The position numbers and the translations under genes are program-made. A stretch of 21,599 nucleotides of DNA from Calditrichota bacterium (GTDB lineage Bacteria; Calditrichota; Calditrichia; RBG-13-44-9; J075). The notes beneath the pieces were generated by a model. It was not told where the DNA came from. It saw nothing but the letters and a program-made list of their open reading frames with translations, and did not search any database. Position 1 is the stretch's first letter; the number at the start of each line of letters is the position of its first letter. The stretch lies in contig JAJRYW010000662.1 of NCBI GenBank assembly GCA_024275555.1, positions 1 through 21,599 on the forward strand, read 5' to 3'. This document shows positions 7,716 to 16,106 of this stretch, one piece after another.

Positions 7716-8372
7716 TTGCCTACTAAGGATGAAAAAAAAGACAGGCTAGATTCTGTCACCTGCACAATTGTTCATGAACTTGGGAAGGTAGGACTCTTCC
7801 ATTATAACAAATTGACCTATTTATTTGAGTATTTATTCATTAAGAATTTTGCTATGAGGTATACAGGCGAATTATTTGTTCGCATTGACCATGGCCCAAT
7901 TGTTAGTAATTATAAACAGCAAATCATTCAACTAACTAAAACAGACGTCTTAAGTACAGATATTTCTCTTTTGAAAAGAAACCGATATGTAGATGATTTT
8001 AAATTCAGGAAAATTTTGGTTTTTGCAGGTACAAATATTAATAATAAATTAATAAAAGCAGATATGGTTTACTCTTTTTTGCTTAAGGTCCTCGATAAAT
8101 ATGCCCATCTCTCAACTACTGCTTTAGAAGAAGTTGTTTATCAGACTCCGCCAATGGTTAAATATTTAGAACAGGTGAAGGCTGGTATACGCCAAGAAAA
8201 GGGGAAATATGTACTGAAAGACTGTGTAAAGATTCGCTCAGACAATCCGCAAATCCAGGGCAGGAAAATAGCATTACAACACATCTTAAAACATCCTCAT
8301 ATAGATTATGAAAATCAGAAGAAGATTGCTAAAGAGATGGAGTTCCTCGAGAAGCTACGACCTACGCTATGA
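7716..8372 (+). CDS. Panacea (SocA/DUF4065-like) domain antitoxin
   Basis: This protein is 218 aa if started at TTG 7716. GAGGTG at 7706-7711 fits that start with four bases of spacing; an in-frame TTG at 7704 has none. The N-terminal half has a Panacea-like pattern: NKLTYLFEYLFIKNF, then RYTGELFVRIDHGPIVSNYKQ (the conserved tG...GPiv block). A helix-rich half follows with TTALEEVVYQTPPM. Panacea domains act as antitoxins for many unrelated toxins. No signal or membrane segment is seen. It overlaps the next gene by four bases (ATGA), with the toxin second. Base composition is clearly lower in GC than the flanking genes, suggesting horizontal transfer. The domain call is by pattern only, but the toxin-like partner supports it. 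Confidence 0.72.
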   Translation: MPTKDEKKDRLDSVTCTIVHELGKVGLFHYNKLTYLFEYLFIKNFAMRYTGELFVRIDHGPIVSNYKQQIIQLTKTDVLSTDISLLKRNRYVDDFKFRKILVFAGTNINNKLIKADMVYSFLLKVLDKYAHLSTTALEEVVYQTPPMVKYLEQVKAGIRQEKGKYVLKDCVKIRSDNPQIQGRKIALQHILKHPHIDYENQKKIAKEMEFLEKLRPTL

Positions 8373-8791
8373 CGTCATCCTGGAAGAAACAATTACGAAA
8401 AATACAGACTCCTCAGCCCCGAGAAGTTTGGTGGGCAGAAGATTCTGAAATTCGTTTACATGATGCAGGTCGTGATCCTAAACGATCTCGACCTGTGTTG
8501 ATTGTCTGTGGTGATCAAGTAAAAAATGACTTATCAATTGTGGTCAATGTTATTCCACTCACGACTTCTCGTAAATCAGATCGGCTTGTCATGCCAATAG
8601 TAAACGGCTATGAAGAAGTAGTTGATGGATTTGAGCCTAAAAAGACATCCCGTGTAGCTGTCCAATTTTACCAACCAATTTATAGAAAATATCTCAGCAA
8701 TTATTGTGGCAGGATTGACCACGCTTGCTACGAAGCAGTAAAAAACCTCCTTTGTCATGGCTTAATCGGGTTCAATGATTTTGATATTTAA
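8369..8791 (+). CDS. MazF/PemK-like endoribonuclease toxin
   Basis: This 140-aa protein shows the MazF/PemK-type order: REVWWAE near residues 18-24 (the usual GeVWwae), RSRPVLIVCGDQ (the RPvlIvs strand) and VVNVIPLTTS (the ipLTs strand). Then come VMPIVNG and SRVAVQFYQPI. Toxins of this fold cleave mRNA or tRNA at short sequences. A Trp-Trp pair and Arg-Pro are present. Exact catalytic residues are not assigned, because MazF homologues vary. It starts inside the stop of the Panacea gene (ATGA overlap), which is typical of translational coupling in toxin-antitoxin pairs. MazF toxins usually pair with MazE-like antitoxins; here the upstream partner is Panacea-like. Confidence 0.75.
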   Translation: MTSSWKKQLRKIQTPQPREVWWAEDSEIRLHDAGRDPKRSRPVLIVCGDQVKNDLSIVVNVIPLTTSRKSDRLVMPIVNGYEEVVDGFEPKKTSRVAVQFYQPIYRKYLSNYCGRIDHACYEAVKNLLCHGLIGFNDFDI

Positions 8792-8836
8792 CACTACTTC
8801 TTTCTTGGTAACTTGTCAATGAGTATTATTGAACCG

Positions 8837-9316
8837 CTATTCCACCGTGATCAGCGGTATGAGCTTTTCCAGGGTTTTGGGCCCGATTCCCCGCACCTTT
8901 TCCAACTCCTTTTTGGCTTTAAAGGGGCCGTTCGCATCGCGATAGGCGATAATGCGCGCCGCCGTTTTTGGCCCGATGCGCGGCAGCCGGCAAAGCTCTT
9001 CTGCGGAAGCCGTGTTGATGTTGATGGACAACGGTGCGGCTTCCTGAAGTCGGGATGCGGCGGAAGGGATACTAACCCGTCCTGTCTGCACCGCCTTTGC
9101 CGGTCTTTCTCCCGGAGCGGCTTGGTCGGCGCGCTCCCCAAGCCTGGCCAGGCTATCCAGGCTGTCGGCCTTCTGCTGAAACGCCTTTTCAAAAGCGGTA
9201 AAATCGGCGGGGGTGGAGGGGTAGAGCCAGTTGTCTAACCAATGGTAAACCACAACTGCCTGGAAAAAAACCAGAAAAACAATCATCGCTTTTTGTTGGG
9301 CGGCGGTCAGGTGCAT
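8837..9316 (-). CDS. ComEA-like helix-hairpin-helix DNA-binding protein
   Basis: This 159-aa protein has one N-terminal membrane helix (residues 10-24, IVFLVFFQAVVV), a polar linker (about 35-95) and a C-terminal ComEA domain. The domain opens with SININTASAEELCRLPRIGPKTA and continues with a second hairpin, LEKVRGIGPKTLEKL. The two GIGPKT-like hairpins bind DNA backbone without sequence specificity. ComEA proteins receive DNA during natural transformation in the periplasm, or belong to related DNA-handling proteins. No other competence gene is in the window, so the role is open. The start at 9316 gives an intact anchor; no clear ribosome site precedes it. Its base composition is like the chromosome, unlike the toxin-antitoxin genes on both sides. 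Confidence 0.85.
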   Translation of the reverse strand: MHLTAAQQKAMIVFLVFFQAVVVYHWLDNWLYPSTPADFTAFEKAFQQKADSLDSLARLGERADQAAPGERPAKAVQTGRVSIPSAASRLQEAAPLSININTASAEELCRLPRIGPKTAARIIAYRDANGPFKAKKELEKVRGIGPKTLEKLIPLITVE

Positions 9317-9462
9317 GGCGCTAAAATAAGTTCGAGTGACTGTTTTCTATTCGATGCGTTTTTATGAATATTGATTTTATTGAAGTTAACAAGACAGTGA
9401 CTGCGCTTTTTACAGCGACCGCCGGCTTAGTCCTTATGTAATCCAACTCTCATCAACTACAA

Positions 9463-9525
9463 GTAAATTTGCGGTATTTGTTTTGGGGGGCAAAACCGCT
9501 CTTTCGGCAAATACTGCAAGTTTAC
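9463..9525. repeat. 63-nt imperfect inverted repeat (hairpin)
   Basis: The 18-base arms are 9463-9480 and 9508-9525. They pair with only two mismatches, both allowing G-T or G-U pairs. Between them, GTTTTG (9480-9485) and CAAAAC (9491-9496) form a smaller alternative stem around five G. It sits between comEA and vapC. On the plus strand it is followed by CTTTTTATC but no plus-strand gene ends before it. Confidence 0.65.
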
Positions 9526-9564
9526 CAAACTTTTTATCTTGTCTCAGGCGATATTTCTCTAATT

Positions 9565-9957
9565 TCACCAGGTGGTGGAAACATATCCGGAATTTATAAG
9601 CATTGGATCGTTGGTAATGATTTCCAAGTTCTTAGAATAGGCAGTTCCGGCAATTATTCTGTCATGTAACTCCGGTATATCCTCAATTTCGAAACTTTTA
9701 TGGATTATTTCTTCTGTGAGTGGTTCAATCTCAACCGTCGAATATCCCTGGCAATAATCTTTTGCTTCATTCAGGTTCGTTTCAATTTTATGCTTCTCCG
9801 ATAAATAGCCAATTTCCGCTAAAACCATCGCCGGGATTAATATTTGCACATTTCCCTTCTCCGCATTTTCATAGATAGCTTTAGCATTCTTTCCCATTTT
9901 TCGTTTCTCGAGCCGCAAAACGAACGCCATTGTATCGGTTACATAACTACTGTTCAC
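9565..9957 (-). CDS. vapC: PIN-domain (VapC-like) ribonuclease toxin
   Basis: This protein is 130 aa if started at GTG 9957 (MNSSYVTDTMAF), a start 11 bases inside the end of the antitoxin gene with AAAGAG a few bases upstream. PIN acidic residues are present: Asp8 in YVTDTMAF, Glu48 in MVLAEIG, Asp99 in LHDRIIAGTA and Asp117 in ITNDP. These bind the Mg ions that cut RNA. The helix PAMVLAEIGYL and the DRIIAGTA...LEIITNDP block are typical of VapC. The gene follows its antitoxin in the same direction with overlap, as expected for VapBC. Base composition is AT-rich relative to dnaJ and hrcA. A longer TTG start at 9984 is possible but lacks support. Confidence 0.85.
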   Translation of the reverse strand: MNSSYVTDTMAFVLRLEKRKMGKNAKAIYENAEKGNVQILIPAMVLAEIGYLSEKHKIETNLNEAKDYCQGYSTVEIEPLTEEIIHKSFEIEDIPELHDRIIAGTAYSKNLEIITNDPMLINSGYVSTTW

Positions 9958-10186
9958 GGGGATATAGCTCTTTATAATCAGCAAATTCTTCTTCTAAATG
10001 GGTCAACGAAATATTATTGAGATCAGTCAATTCCTGCGCGAATTTTTTCTCGAACGACTTTCCCCTGATTTTCTTATACTTCTTTGCTTTTATGAATTGT
10101 ATGAAATCCAGCACTTCCATGAGTACATCTGTTGACATTTCTTTCGTTTCTTCGATGATCAATTTTCCCAATTCAGCTTTACTCAT
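9947..10186 (-). CDS. VapB-like antitoxin (DUF2281-type)
   Basis: This is a 79-aa protein if started at ATG 10186 (MSKAELGKLIIEETKEM). The sequence VLMEVLDFIQFIKAKKYKK is the hallmark of small DUF2281-type antitoxins that pair with PIN toxins. A charged C-terminal half (EELADYKELYPREQ-like, helix-forming) would bind the toxin. The in-frame upstream extension to 10282 lacks conservation, and a weak AGAGAAC lies before 10186. Translation overlaps the PIN gene by 11 bases. I see no palindrome upstream that would be an obvious operator. Confidence 0.78.
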   Translation of the reverse strand: MSKAELGKLIIEETKEMSTDVLMEVLDFIQFIKAKKYKKIRGKSFEKKFAQELTDLNNISLTHLEEEFADYKELYPREQ

Positions 10187-10332
10187 TGTTTTTGCCGTTC
10201 TCTTTTTGTTTCTATCATTCTCTTTATCCTGAAGTTTAAGAGGAGTTGGTAAAAAATGCAAGATAGAAAAGATGCGATCCAAACAATTCTGTTCAGAGGG
10301 AACTCTGTTGGAGGCAACGTGTGCGAAAGCGT

Positions 10333-11523
10333 TCAGATATTCAACGCTTCTTTGAATTTCTGGAAGAAGCTCTTTCCCTTTTTGGGCGGCTGCATGTTTT
10401 CCATTTCGGAAAGCTCCTGGAGCAGCTCTTTTTCCCTGGGATTCAATTTGGTCGGCACCCAGACTTTTACCTGCACCAGCAAATCGCCCTTTTGGTACGA
10501 TTGCAGTTCCGGCAATCCTTTCCCGCGCAGGCGGAAGACTTTACCCGGCTGGGTTCCCGGATGCACGTGGATGCGCACTTGCTGATAGCGATTGGTATCT
10601 TCCGGGGGGAGTTCCTTCCCGTCTTTATCCACCGCCAGGGTGGGAATATCCTTTTCCACCCCCAACGCCAATTCCGGAAAACTCAAGTAGAGGTCGTAGA
10701 TAACATCATTACCATGCCGCACAAAAAGCGGGTGCTCTTTTTCTTCAATGACCACATGCAGGTCGCCGCTGGGTCCTCCCCGGGGGCCCACATCGCCTTT
10801 TTCGCGCACTGTCAGGTAGTTGCCGGTTGCCACGCCGGCGGGGATTTTCACTTCGACCATTTCCTCGCCGCGAACACGGCCATCGCCCCGGCAGGTTGAA
10901 CAAGGATTGGTAATAATCCTTCCGGCGCCCCGGCATTGCGGACAAGTGCTGACATTGACAAACTGACCAAAAATTGATCGCGACACCTGGCGTACTTCCC
11001 CGCGTCCCTGGCAGGTTGGGCAGGTGGAGGGCTGTGCGCCGCTTTTAAGCCCGCTGCCGCGGCACTCATCGCAACGCACCAGCTTGACGATTTTCAATTT
11101 TTTGGTTACCCCGGCAGCGATCTCCTCCAGGGACAACTGAAGCGTTACCTGGAGATCCCGGCCGGCTTCCTGACGCGGGCCGCCTCGGCGCCGGCCGCCG
11201 CCAAAAATATCGCCAAAGCCAAATCCTTCCTGCATAAAAATTCGCAGGGCGTCGGAAAGATCAAAGTGGGAAAAGTCAAAATCGCCCACCCCGCTGCCCA
11301 CACCCTCGTGGCCAAAGCGGTCGTAGCGCTGCCGTTTTTCGGCGTGGCTGAGAATCTCGTATGCTTCGGCAACTTCTTTAAACTTTTCCTCAGCATCTTT
11401 ATTGCCCTGGTTCTGGTCAGGGTGATACTTCATGGCCAATTTGCGGTAGGCTGCTTTTATTTCATCCTGGGAGGCTTCGCGGGAAACTCCCAGAACTTCA
11501 TAATAATCCCTTTTGGTTGCCAT
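10333..11523 (-). CDS. dnaJ: Chaperone protein DnaJ
   Basis: This full-length 396-aa type A Hsp40 has a J domain at residues 5-70 with the HPD motif at 34-36, which activates the DnaK ATPase. A Gly/Phe-rich segment follows at about 72-118. The zinc domain at 151-214 has four CxxCxGxG repeats (Cys 151/154, 168/171, 194/197, 208/211). The C-terminal substrate-binding domains follow. All expected residues are present. The start is MATKRDYYEVLGVS at 11523, with GGAG about 11 bases upstream. It lies 80 bases after hrcA on the same strand, consistent with a heat-shock operon, but grpE and dnaK are not adjacent. Confidence 0.97.
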   Translation of the reverse strand: MATKRDYYEVLGVSREASQDEIKAAYRKLAMKYHPDQNQGNKDAEEKFKEVAEAYEILSHAEKRQRYDRFGHEGVGSGVGDFDFSHFDLSDALRIFMQEGFGFGDIFGGGRRRGGPRQEAGRDLQVTLQLSLEEIAAGVTKKLKIVKLVRCDECRGSGLKSGAQPSTCPTCQGRGEVRQVSRSIFGQFVNVSTCPQCRGAGRIITNPCSTCRGDGRVRGEEMVEVKIPAGVATGNYLTVREKGDVGPRGGPSGDLHVVIEEKEHPLFVRHGNDVIYDLYLSFPELALGVEKDIPTLAVDKDGKELPPEDTNRYQQVRIHVHPGTQPGKVFRLRGKGLPELQSYQKGDLLVQVKVWVPTKLNPREKELLQELSEMENMQPPKKGKSFFQKFKEALNI

Positions 11524-11603
11524 TGATGTTCATTCTCCAAAATCCTGTATCGCTCATGCTGTTCTCACCTCAGTACAGCAACAGCTTTTACTCATGTAAT
11601 TGA

Positions 11604-12635
11604 TTAATTTTTTCCGTGAGCGTCGGTGAGGGCTCTGGCGGTAAAATCCACCAGCGACACCATTTTGCTGTAGTTAATCCGGGTAGGACCGATGACTCCC
11701 AACACTCCGGAAACACCCCCGATCCGGTACCTGGCGGAGATAATGCTGCAATGTTTCATTTTTTGCTCGCGGATTTCTTCGCCGATTTTTATCGAAAGGG
11801 GCTCGGATTGATCATCTTCCATTAAGTGCACAACAATTTTGCGCGTTTCCAGCATTTCCACGACCGATGACACCGTTTCCGGGTCGGTAAAATCGGGTTG
11901 CTGCATAATATAGTGGGCGCCCATGTAATATAGTTCGGAATCGGCGTCAAAATGGAATAAGCGGTCCGCCCGGCGCACCAGCATGGAGATCAGTCCGCTC
12001 TCCTCGTTATAGAGATCCCGAACAATCTCAGGGAATTTTTGCCGGATTTGGGAAATCTTTCGCCCGTAGAGACGTTCATTCAAAATCTGGCTGACCAGGG
12101 TGAGTTTATCCCGGGAAACCAGGGCGGGCGCTTCCAGGGTAATGGTTTTCACAAAGCCGGATTGGATGGAGATAATCATCAGCAGTTTGTCCGAGGTCAG
12201 GTTGATTAACTCCAGGCGCTCGAACCGTCCTTCTTCCACCCGGGGAGAAACCATGACGCCCAACTGGTGGGATAAGTGCGAGAGCAGATGAGTAACGGCT
12301 TTCAGGATATCCCCTACTTCATCCACGGATTTACGGATCGACTCTAAAATGCTTTCCCGCTCTTCCCCGCTCAGGCGGGCTTTTTTCATCAGGTTGTCGA
12401 CATAGGTGCGGTAGCCCCGGGTTTTGGGCACCCGCCCGGCCGAAGTGTGCGGCTGGTAGATGTAGCCTTTCTGCTCCAGGCTGGCCAGGGTGTTCCGGAT
12501 GGTCGCCGGACTCATCCCCAGGCAGCTCTTCCGGGCAATCAGCGCGGAACTCACCGGCGCCGCCGTATCGATATAGCGGCGAACCACTTCATGTAATACT
12601 ATTTTTTCTCGTTGTGTCAGCATTTCAGTTCCCAT
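11604..12635 (-). CDS. hrcA: Heat-inducible transcription repressor HrcA
   Basis: This 343-aa protein has the HrcA layout. An N-terminal winged helix includes LTQREKIVLHEVVRRYIDTAAPVSS and MSPATIRNTLASLEQKGYIYQPHTSAGRVPKTRGYRTYVD. A GAF-like middle follows, and the C-terminus reads RIGGVSGVLGVIGPTRINYSKMVSLVDFTA. HrcA represses groE and dnaK operons by binding CIRCE and is stabilised by GroEL. The start is ATG 12635; an in-frame ATG follows four codons later. It heads the hrcA-dnaJ pair. No CIRCE inverted repeat (TTAGCACTC and its partner) is visible upstream, so self-regulation is not shown by this sequence. Confidence 0.96.
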   Translation of the reverse strand: MGTEMLTQREKIVLHEVVRRYIDTAAPVSSALIARKSCLGMSPATIRNTLASLEQKGYIYQPHTSAGRVPKTRGYRTYVDNLMKKARLSGEERESILESIRKSVDEVGDILKAVTHLLSHLSHQLGVMVSPRVEEGRFERLELINLTSDKLLMIISIQSGFVKTITLEAPALVSRDKLTLVSQILNERLYGRKISQIRQKFPEIVRDLYNEESGLISMLVRRADRLFHFDADSELYYMGAHYIMQQPDFTDPETVSSVVEMLETRKIVVHLMEDDQSEPLSIKIGEEIREQKMKHCSIISARYRIGGVSGVLGVIGPTRINYSKMVSLVDFTARALTDAHGKN

Positions 12636-12648
12636 CGCAAACCGAAAA

Positions 12649-12675
12649 AATATACTGTTTACGATTGAGTGTCAA
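12649..12675 (-). promoter_or_regulatory. Candidate promoter for hrcA
   Basis: On the minus strand, TTGACA (12675-12670) is followed after 15 bases by TATATT (12654-12649), 14 bases before the ATG. The spacing is two bases shorter than ideal and the leader would be very short. No CIRCE element overlaps it. Confidence 0.35.
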
Positions 12676-12736
12676 GTTAAAATTCCCGCTTCCGGACTGT
12701 TACACCACCGCCGGCCCGGAGCGGTTCCCGGGGAGA

Positions 12737-15409
12737 TCAGTTTACCGGCAGCCAGTAGCTGACCTTTAAAGCAAAAAAATGATCCCCCTCTTCGCTTACC
12801 GTATCCCATATTGACCGGCCTTTTACCACGGCCCCGCTATTGTCTTCGTTGAAGCGGTTTTGCTGCCAGACCAGGAACAAGGTGCTGCCGGGCAGCCACT
12901 CCCAGCGCAAAACCATATTGCTCCGGAAGGAGTGGATCAGGAAATCCGGCCGATCAAAGGTAAAGGAATTTTGCCCGTCCTGCACCTGGTATTTGCTTTC
13001 GTCTAATTTAATAATTGAACGGCCTTCCCGGTCGTAGTAGCGCAGCCGGTCGGTTTGCGGTCTGAGCAGTTCTCCGAAATTATAGAATCGCCCGCTGGCG
13101 GCAAACGGCTCGGCGTATAATTCCAGGGTCAAATCCGGGGTGAGGGCAAAGTTGAGCCGCAGGCGCGCCGAGAGCGTCTTGCGATCTACGGTTGAAAAAA
13201 TGTAGCGATTCCGGAAAGTCTCTTCCCGGCCCCCGCTGACAGCGCTGACGTACTGACGGGTCTCCACATTCCGCTCGAAAAAGGGGTTGATGATAAACTG
13301 CCAGCGGTTGGCCAGGCGAAAGGAGACCCAGGGGCTTACCCGGAATCCCCAGGCGGCCAGATCATCCCGGAAATATTCGGCGCGGATGTTCCAGAGAAGC
13401 TGCGAGGCAAAATTATTGCTCAGGCTCCATTCCACCCACCAGCTATTGGCCGTGCTCATCAGCGGGCCGCCCCGGGTAAGGTTATCGCTTAAACTCCGGA
13501 GCGCATATCCGAACTCGCTGCGGAGCCGCCAAAAATTCTTAAACACCAGTTGTCCTTACAGCCGGGAGCGCAGGAACTGGCGCACTCCTCCGTAATTCCA
13601 CCCGCTCGAAACAGCAGCATTGACGCTGTAGCTATAGTAGCGAGAGCCCGGTTTATTTTCCCGGTAGATCAGGCGGCCGAACAGGTACAGGTCGTCGGCG
13701 CTGCGCAGGCGGCCGATGTCGTTCAGCTCAAAATTGGGAGATTCGGCGCTGCCGCCAAACCGCCACAGCCAGTGCCGTCCGCTATTTTTGCGAAGCTGCA
13801 GGGAGGCGGTGTAGCCGGCCAGGGAAGTGCGCGAGGAATCCAGGTGCACATAGTCCGCATCGGGGCGCTGGAAGTAATGAGCGCTGGAATTTTGCACCGA
13901 AGCAATGGCGTTGGAATCCCCTTCGATATAGCTGAAACCCAGGTAGCCGCTTAGCTCGTAGTCGCCCCCGTTAAAGCGCAAATTCCAGTCGCCGCCGCCG
14001 CTGTAAGCCTGGCGGTTAAGGGTTTCGGCCAGTTTTTCGCCGGGGGTCACATCGCGGCGCAGCCCGGTAAGGATAACCCCGACAGTGGAGACGTCCGGGC
14101 CGAATTCCTTTTGCAGCCGCACCACGCCGTAGCCGGTCAGCGGTTCCACCAGCTCCCGCCCGGCGGTTTGCTGGGAATCGGAAACCGTGGCGGCGTACTC
14201 TTTGCCGGTTAGGGCTGTCAAGGCCCCGACGGAGAGGCCGGAGTTGAGCCGGCCGGTCACCTTAGCGGCCCCCAGGATGGTGGTGTTTTGGGGCTGATCC
14301 ACAAAATCACCGGCGGCAAAACCATGCGGGGCGGCCCCGATTCGCCGGGAGTAAAAATAGCCCGGCCCGCCTCCGCGCAGTAATTGAGCGCCTTCCGTGA
14401 AAAAAGGGCGCCGCTCATCAAAAAACGTTTCGAAGGCGGTAAGGTTCACCTCGGCGGGGTCTGCTTCCACCTGGCCAAAATCCGGGTTGACCGCTCCATC
14501 CAGGGTCAGGTTCGGCCCCAGGCCCATCTTCAGGTCTAATCCGGCCCGGAAATCCAGCCGGCGCTGATCATAAAAAGGGTTGTTCCGGTTGGAAGTGTTG
14601 TCGATGGTGGCTTCCGTTGCGCTGTAAGGCAGCAACTCCAGCCGCCGCGACGGCTTGACGCCCTGAATACCAACCAGACGCCCAAATCGCGAAGACCAGC
14701 CGGTTTCGTTCTTGGGAATATAAATCCAGTAGGCGTCCTCATTATAATAGGGAGTCCAACGGTTGATATTCAACCCCCATTCCTGAACCGGTTTTCCGTT
14801 GAAACGCAGTTGCGAAAAAGGAATGCGAATCTCGGCCGTCCACCCGGTGGAATCGATATGGGTTTTGGCTTCCCAGACCGGGTCAAAAGAATAGTCGCGG
14901 CGAAACTCGCTGTCGGCGGGATGGTAGTAATCCACCCGCACCCCGGTGGCGGTTACCCCAAAGCTGTAGGCGGTGCGGCGGTCCAGGTAGGTGTCCAGGG
15001 AGATGATAATCCGCTCGGAGTTCAGCACGGCGTCGCGCCGGCTGACCAGGGCGATGATCCGGCTGGGATCATCCGCGGACATGCGCGCCCCGATGTAGAG
15101 AGCATGGTCGTCATACAAAAATCCCACCCGGGTCTCCAGGCGTGAAGGTTCGCCCTCGTGCGGGTCGGCCTGCCGAAATTCGGTTACAAACTGGGTGTTC
15201 TGCCAGGCCGCCTCATTCAAATAACCATCTATATGAAGGCTATGGCTGGGAATCCGTTGTGCGGTTACTTGCCCTGGAAGCGGAGAAGGGTTATCTTTGG
15301 CCGGCAGGGAATAAAAAGGCAGCAAGAGCAGAAACAGCAGAAACAGCAGGGATGAGCGCTGCAACGGCCAGTTGAACGGACTGCTGCATTGACTATGCCA
15401 CATATTCAT
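12737..15409 (-). pseudogene. DUF5916 outer-membrane protein with CBM9-like N-terminus, interrupted by an in-frame TAA
   Basis: This is one frame of about 890 codons, 617 before and 272 after a TAA at 13558-13556. A signal peptide (LLFLLFLLLLPFYSLPA) precedes a carbohydrate-binding-like domain (IDGYLNEAAWQNTQF, VGFLYDDHALYIGARM, RIPFSQLRFNG). A DUF5916 region follows (NPDFGQVEADPAEVNLTAFETFFDERRPFF, GGGPGYFYSRRIG) with C-terminal barrel strands. Reading through the stop gives GGVRQFLRSRL, stop, GQLVFKNFWRL, a junction that looks like continuous family sequence. The change is therefore a nonsense substitution, not a frameshift. AAGGA spans the stop and a GTG follows at 13546, so an internal restart is possible, but that piece would lack a signal peptide. 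Start 15409 (MNMWHSQ) is chosen from two nearby ATGs; 15403 is also possible. A sequencing error remains possible. Confidence 0.8.
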
Positions 15410-15472
15410 CAGTTGACGCCCTATACGGTTTGCTAAGCAGGAAAGATAAGCGATACTTCTTTGGGAAGGAAT

Positions 15473-16099
15473 ATGAATATTTATTTTTGTAATCCGATTT
15501 TTCACCTGCCGCCTCTGAAGCAATTCGTGCTGCTATGGGGTTTGATGCTCATCCCGGCCCTGGGTTTTGCCCAGGGCAATCCGCAACCTTTTTCGATTGT
15601 TTCTATTGGAATCGGCTATAATCCCCCTATGCTGAAATATGATTTAAACGAATTTTGGGAAGCCGGCGCCGGGGGACAGTTCCTGATCGAAACACCCTTT
15701 TATTGGGGAATTGCCGGGGTTGCGGTGCAGGCCGCGCCGTTTCGGGGAAGGTCTGCGGCGTTTCCGGATTACCTTATGGTGGAAGCGCTGTTGAACTGGG
15801 GGCCGGAGCTCCGTTTACAGCGCACCCTTTTCCTGCGGGCGGCGCTGCAAAGCGGGGTCAGCTACTGGCGCTTTGAAGAGAACCAGGCCTACGCCGGATT
15901 GGGCAACGTCTGGGAGAGCGAGTTTCAGGCCGGCGTGCTGCTGGCCGTTTCTGCTGCGCCGCTATCCGATTGGCGGATCGATGTGCGTTTGCGCCGCACG
16001 GTTATTTTTACCCGGAAACAGATTTGGTTTACGGCCCTCCAGGTTTCCCTGGTGCGGAGCTTCTCCACCCCGGCCTGGCTGAAAAAGATTTTGGAATAA
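15473..16099 (+). CDS. Secreted or outer-membrane protein of unknown function
   Basis: This is a 208-aa protein from ATG 15473, with GGAAGGA just two bases upstream; a TTG at 15461 is less likely. A hydrophobic signal segment (residues 15-33, QFVLLWGLMLIPALGFAQG) ends at a typical Ala-x-Ala-like cut. The mature part alternates short aromatic/hydrophobic strands (GIGYNPPMLKYDL, GAGGQFLIETPFYWGIAG, LFLRAALQSGVSYWRF, QAGVLLAVSAAPLSDW, VRLRRTVIF). This suggests a small beta-barrel or surface protein. I do not recognise the family. It is divergent from the DUF5916 gene, with about 60 bases between the starts. Confidence 0.7.
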   Translation: MNIYFCNPIFHLPPLKQFVLLWGLMLIPALGFAQGNPQPFSIVSIGIGYNPPMLKYDLNEFWEAGAGGQFLIETPFYWGIAGVAVQAAPFRGRSAAFPDYLMVEALLNWGPELRLQRTLFLRAALQSGVSYWRFEENQAYAGLGNVWESEFQAGVLLAVSAAPLSDWRIDVRLRRTVIFTRKQIWFTALQVSLVRSFSTPAWLKKILE

Positions 16100-16106
16100 G
16101 CCCCAG

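Noticed and set aside
9463..9525. Inverted repeat read as an integron attC site
   Set aside because: The required GTTRRRY and RYYYAAC core boxes are not at the ends, and there is no integrase or further cassette site in the window.
10321..10899. A 192-codon plus-strand frame at the end of dnaJ
   Set aside because: It is antisense to the confidently identified dnaJ.
12636..12736. CIRCE operator before hrcA
   Set aside because: Only an ACTC fragment next to TTGACA resembles half of it; there is no inverted partner at the right spacing.
13547..13570. Frameshift in the DUF5916 gene
   Set aside because: Both halves are in the same frame; the break is one TAA codon.
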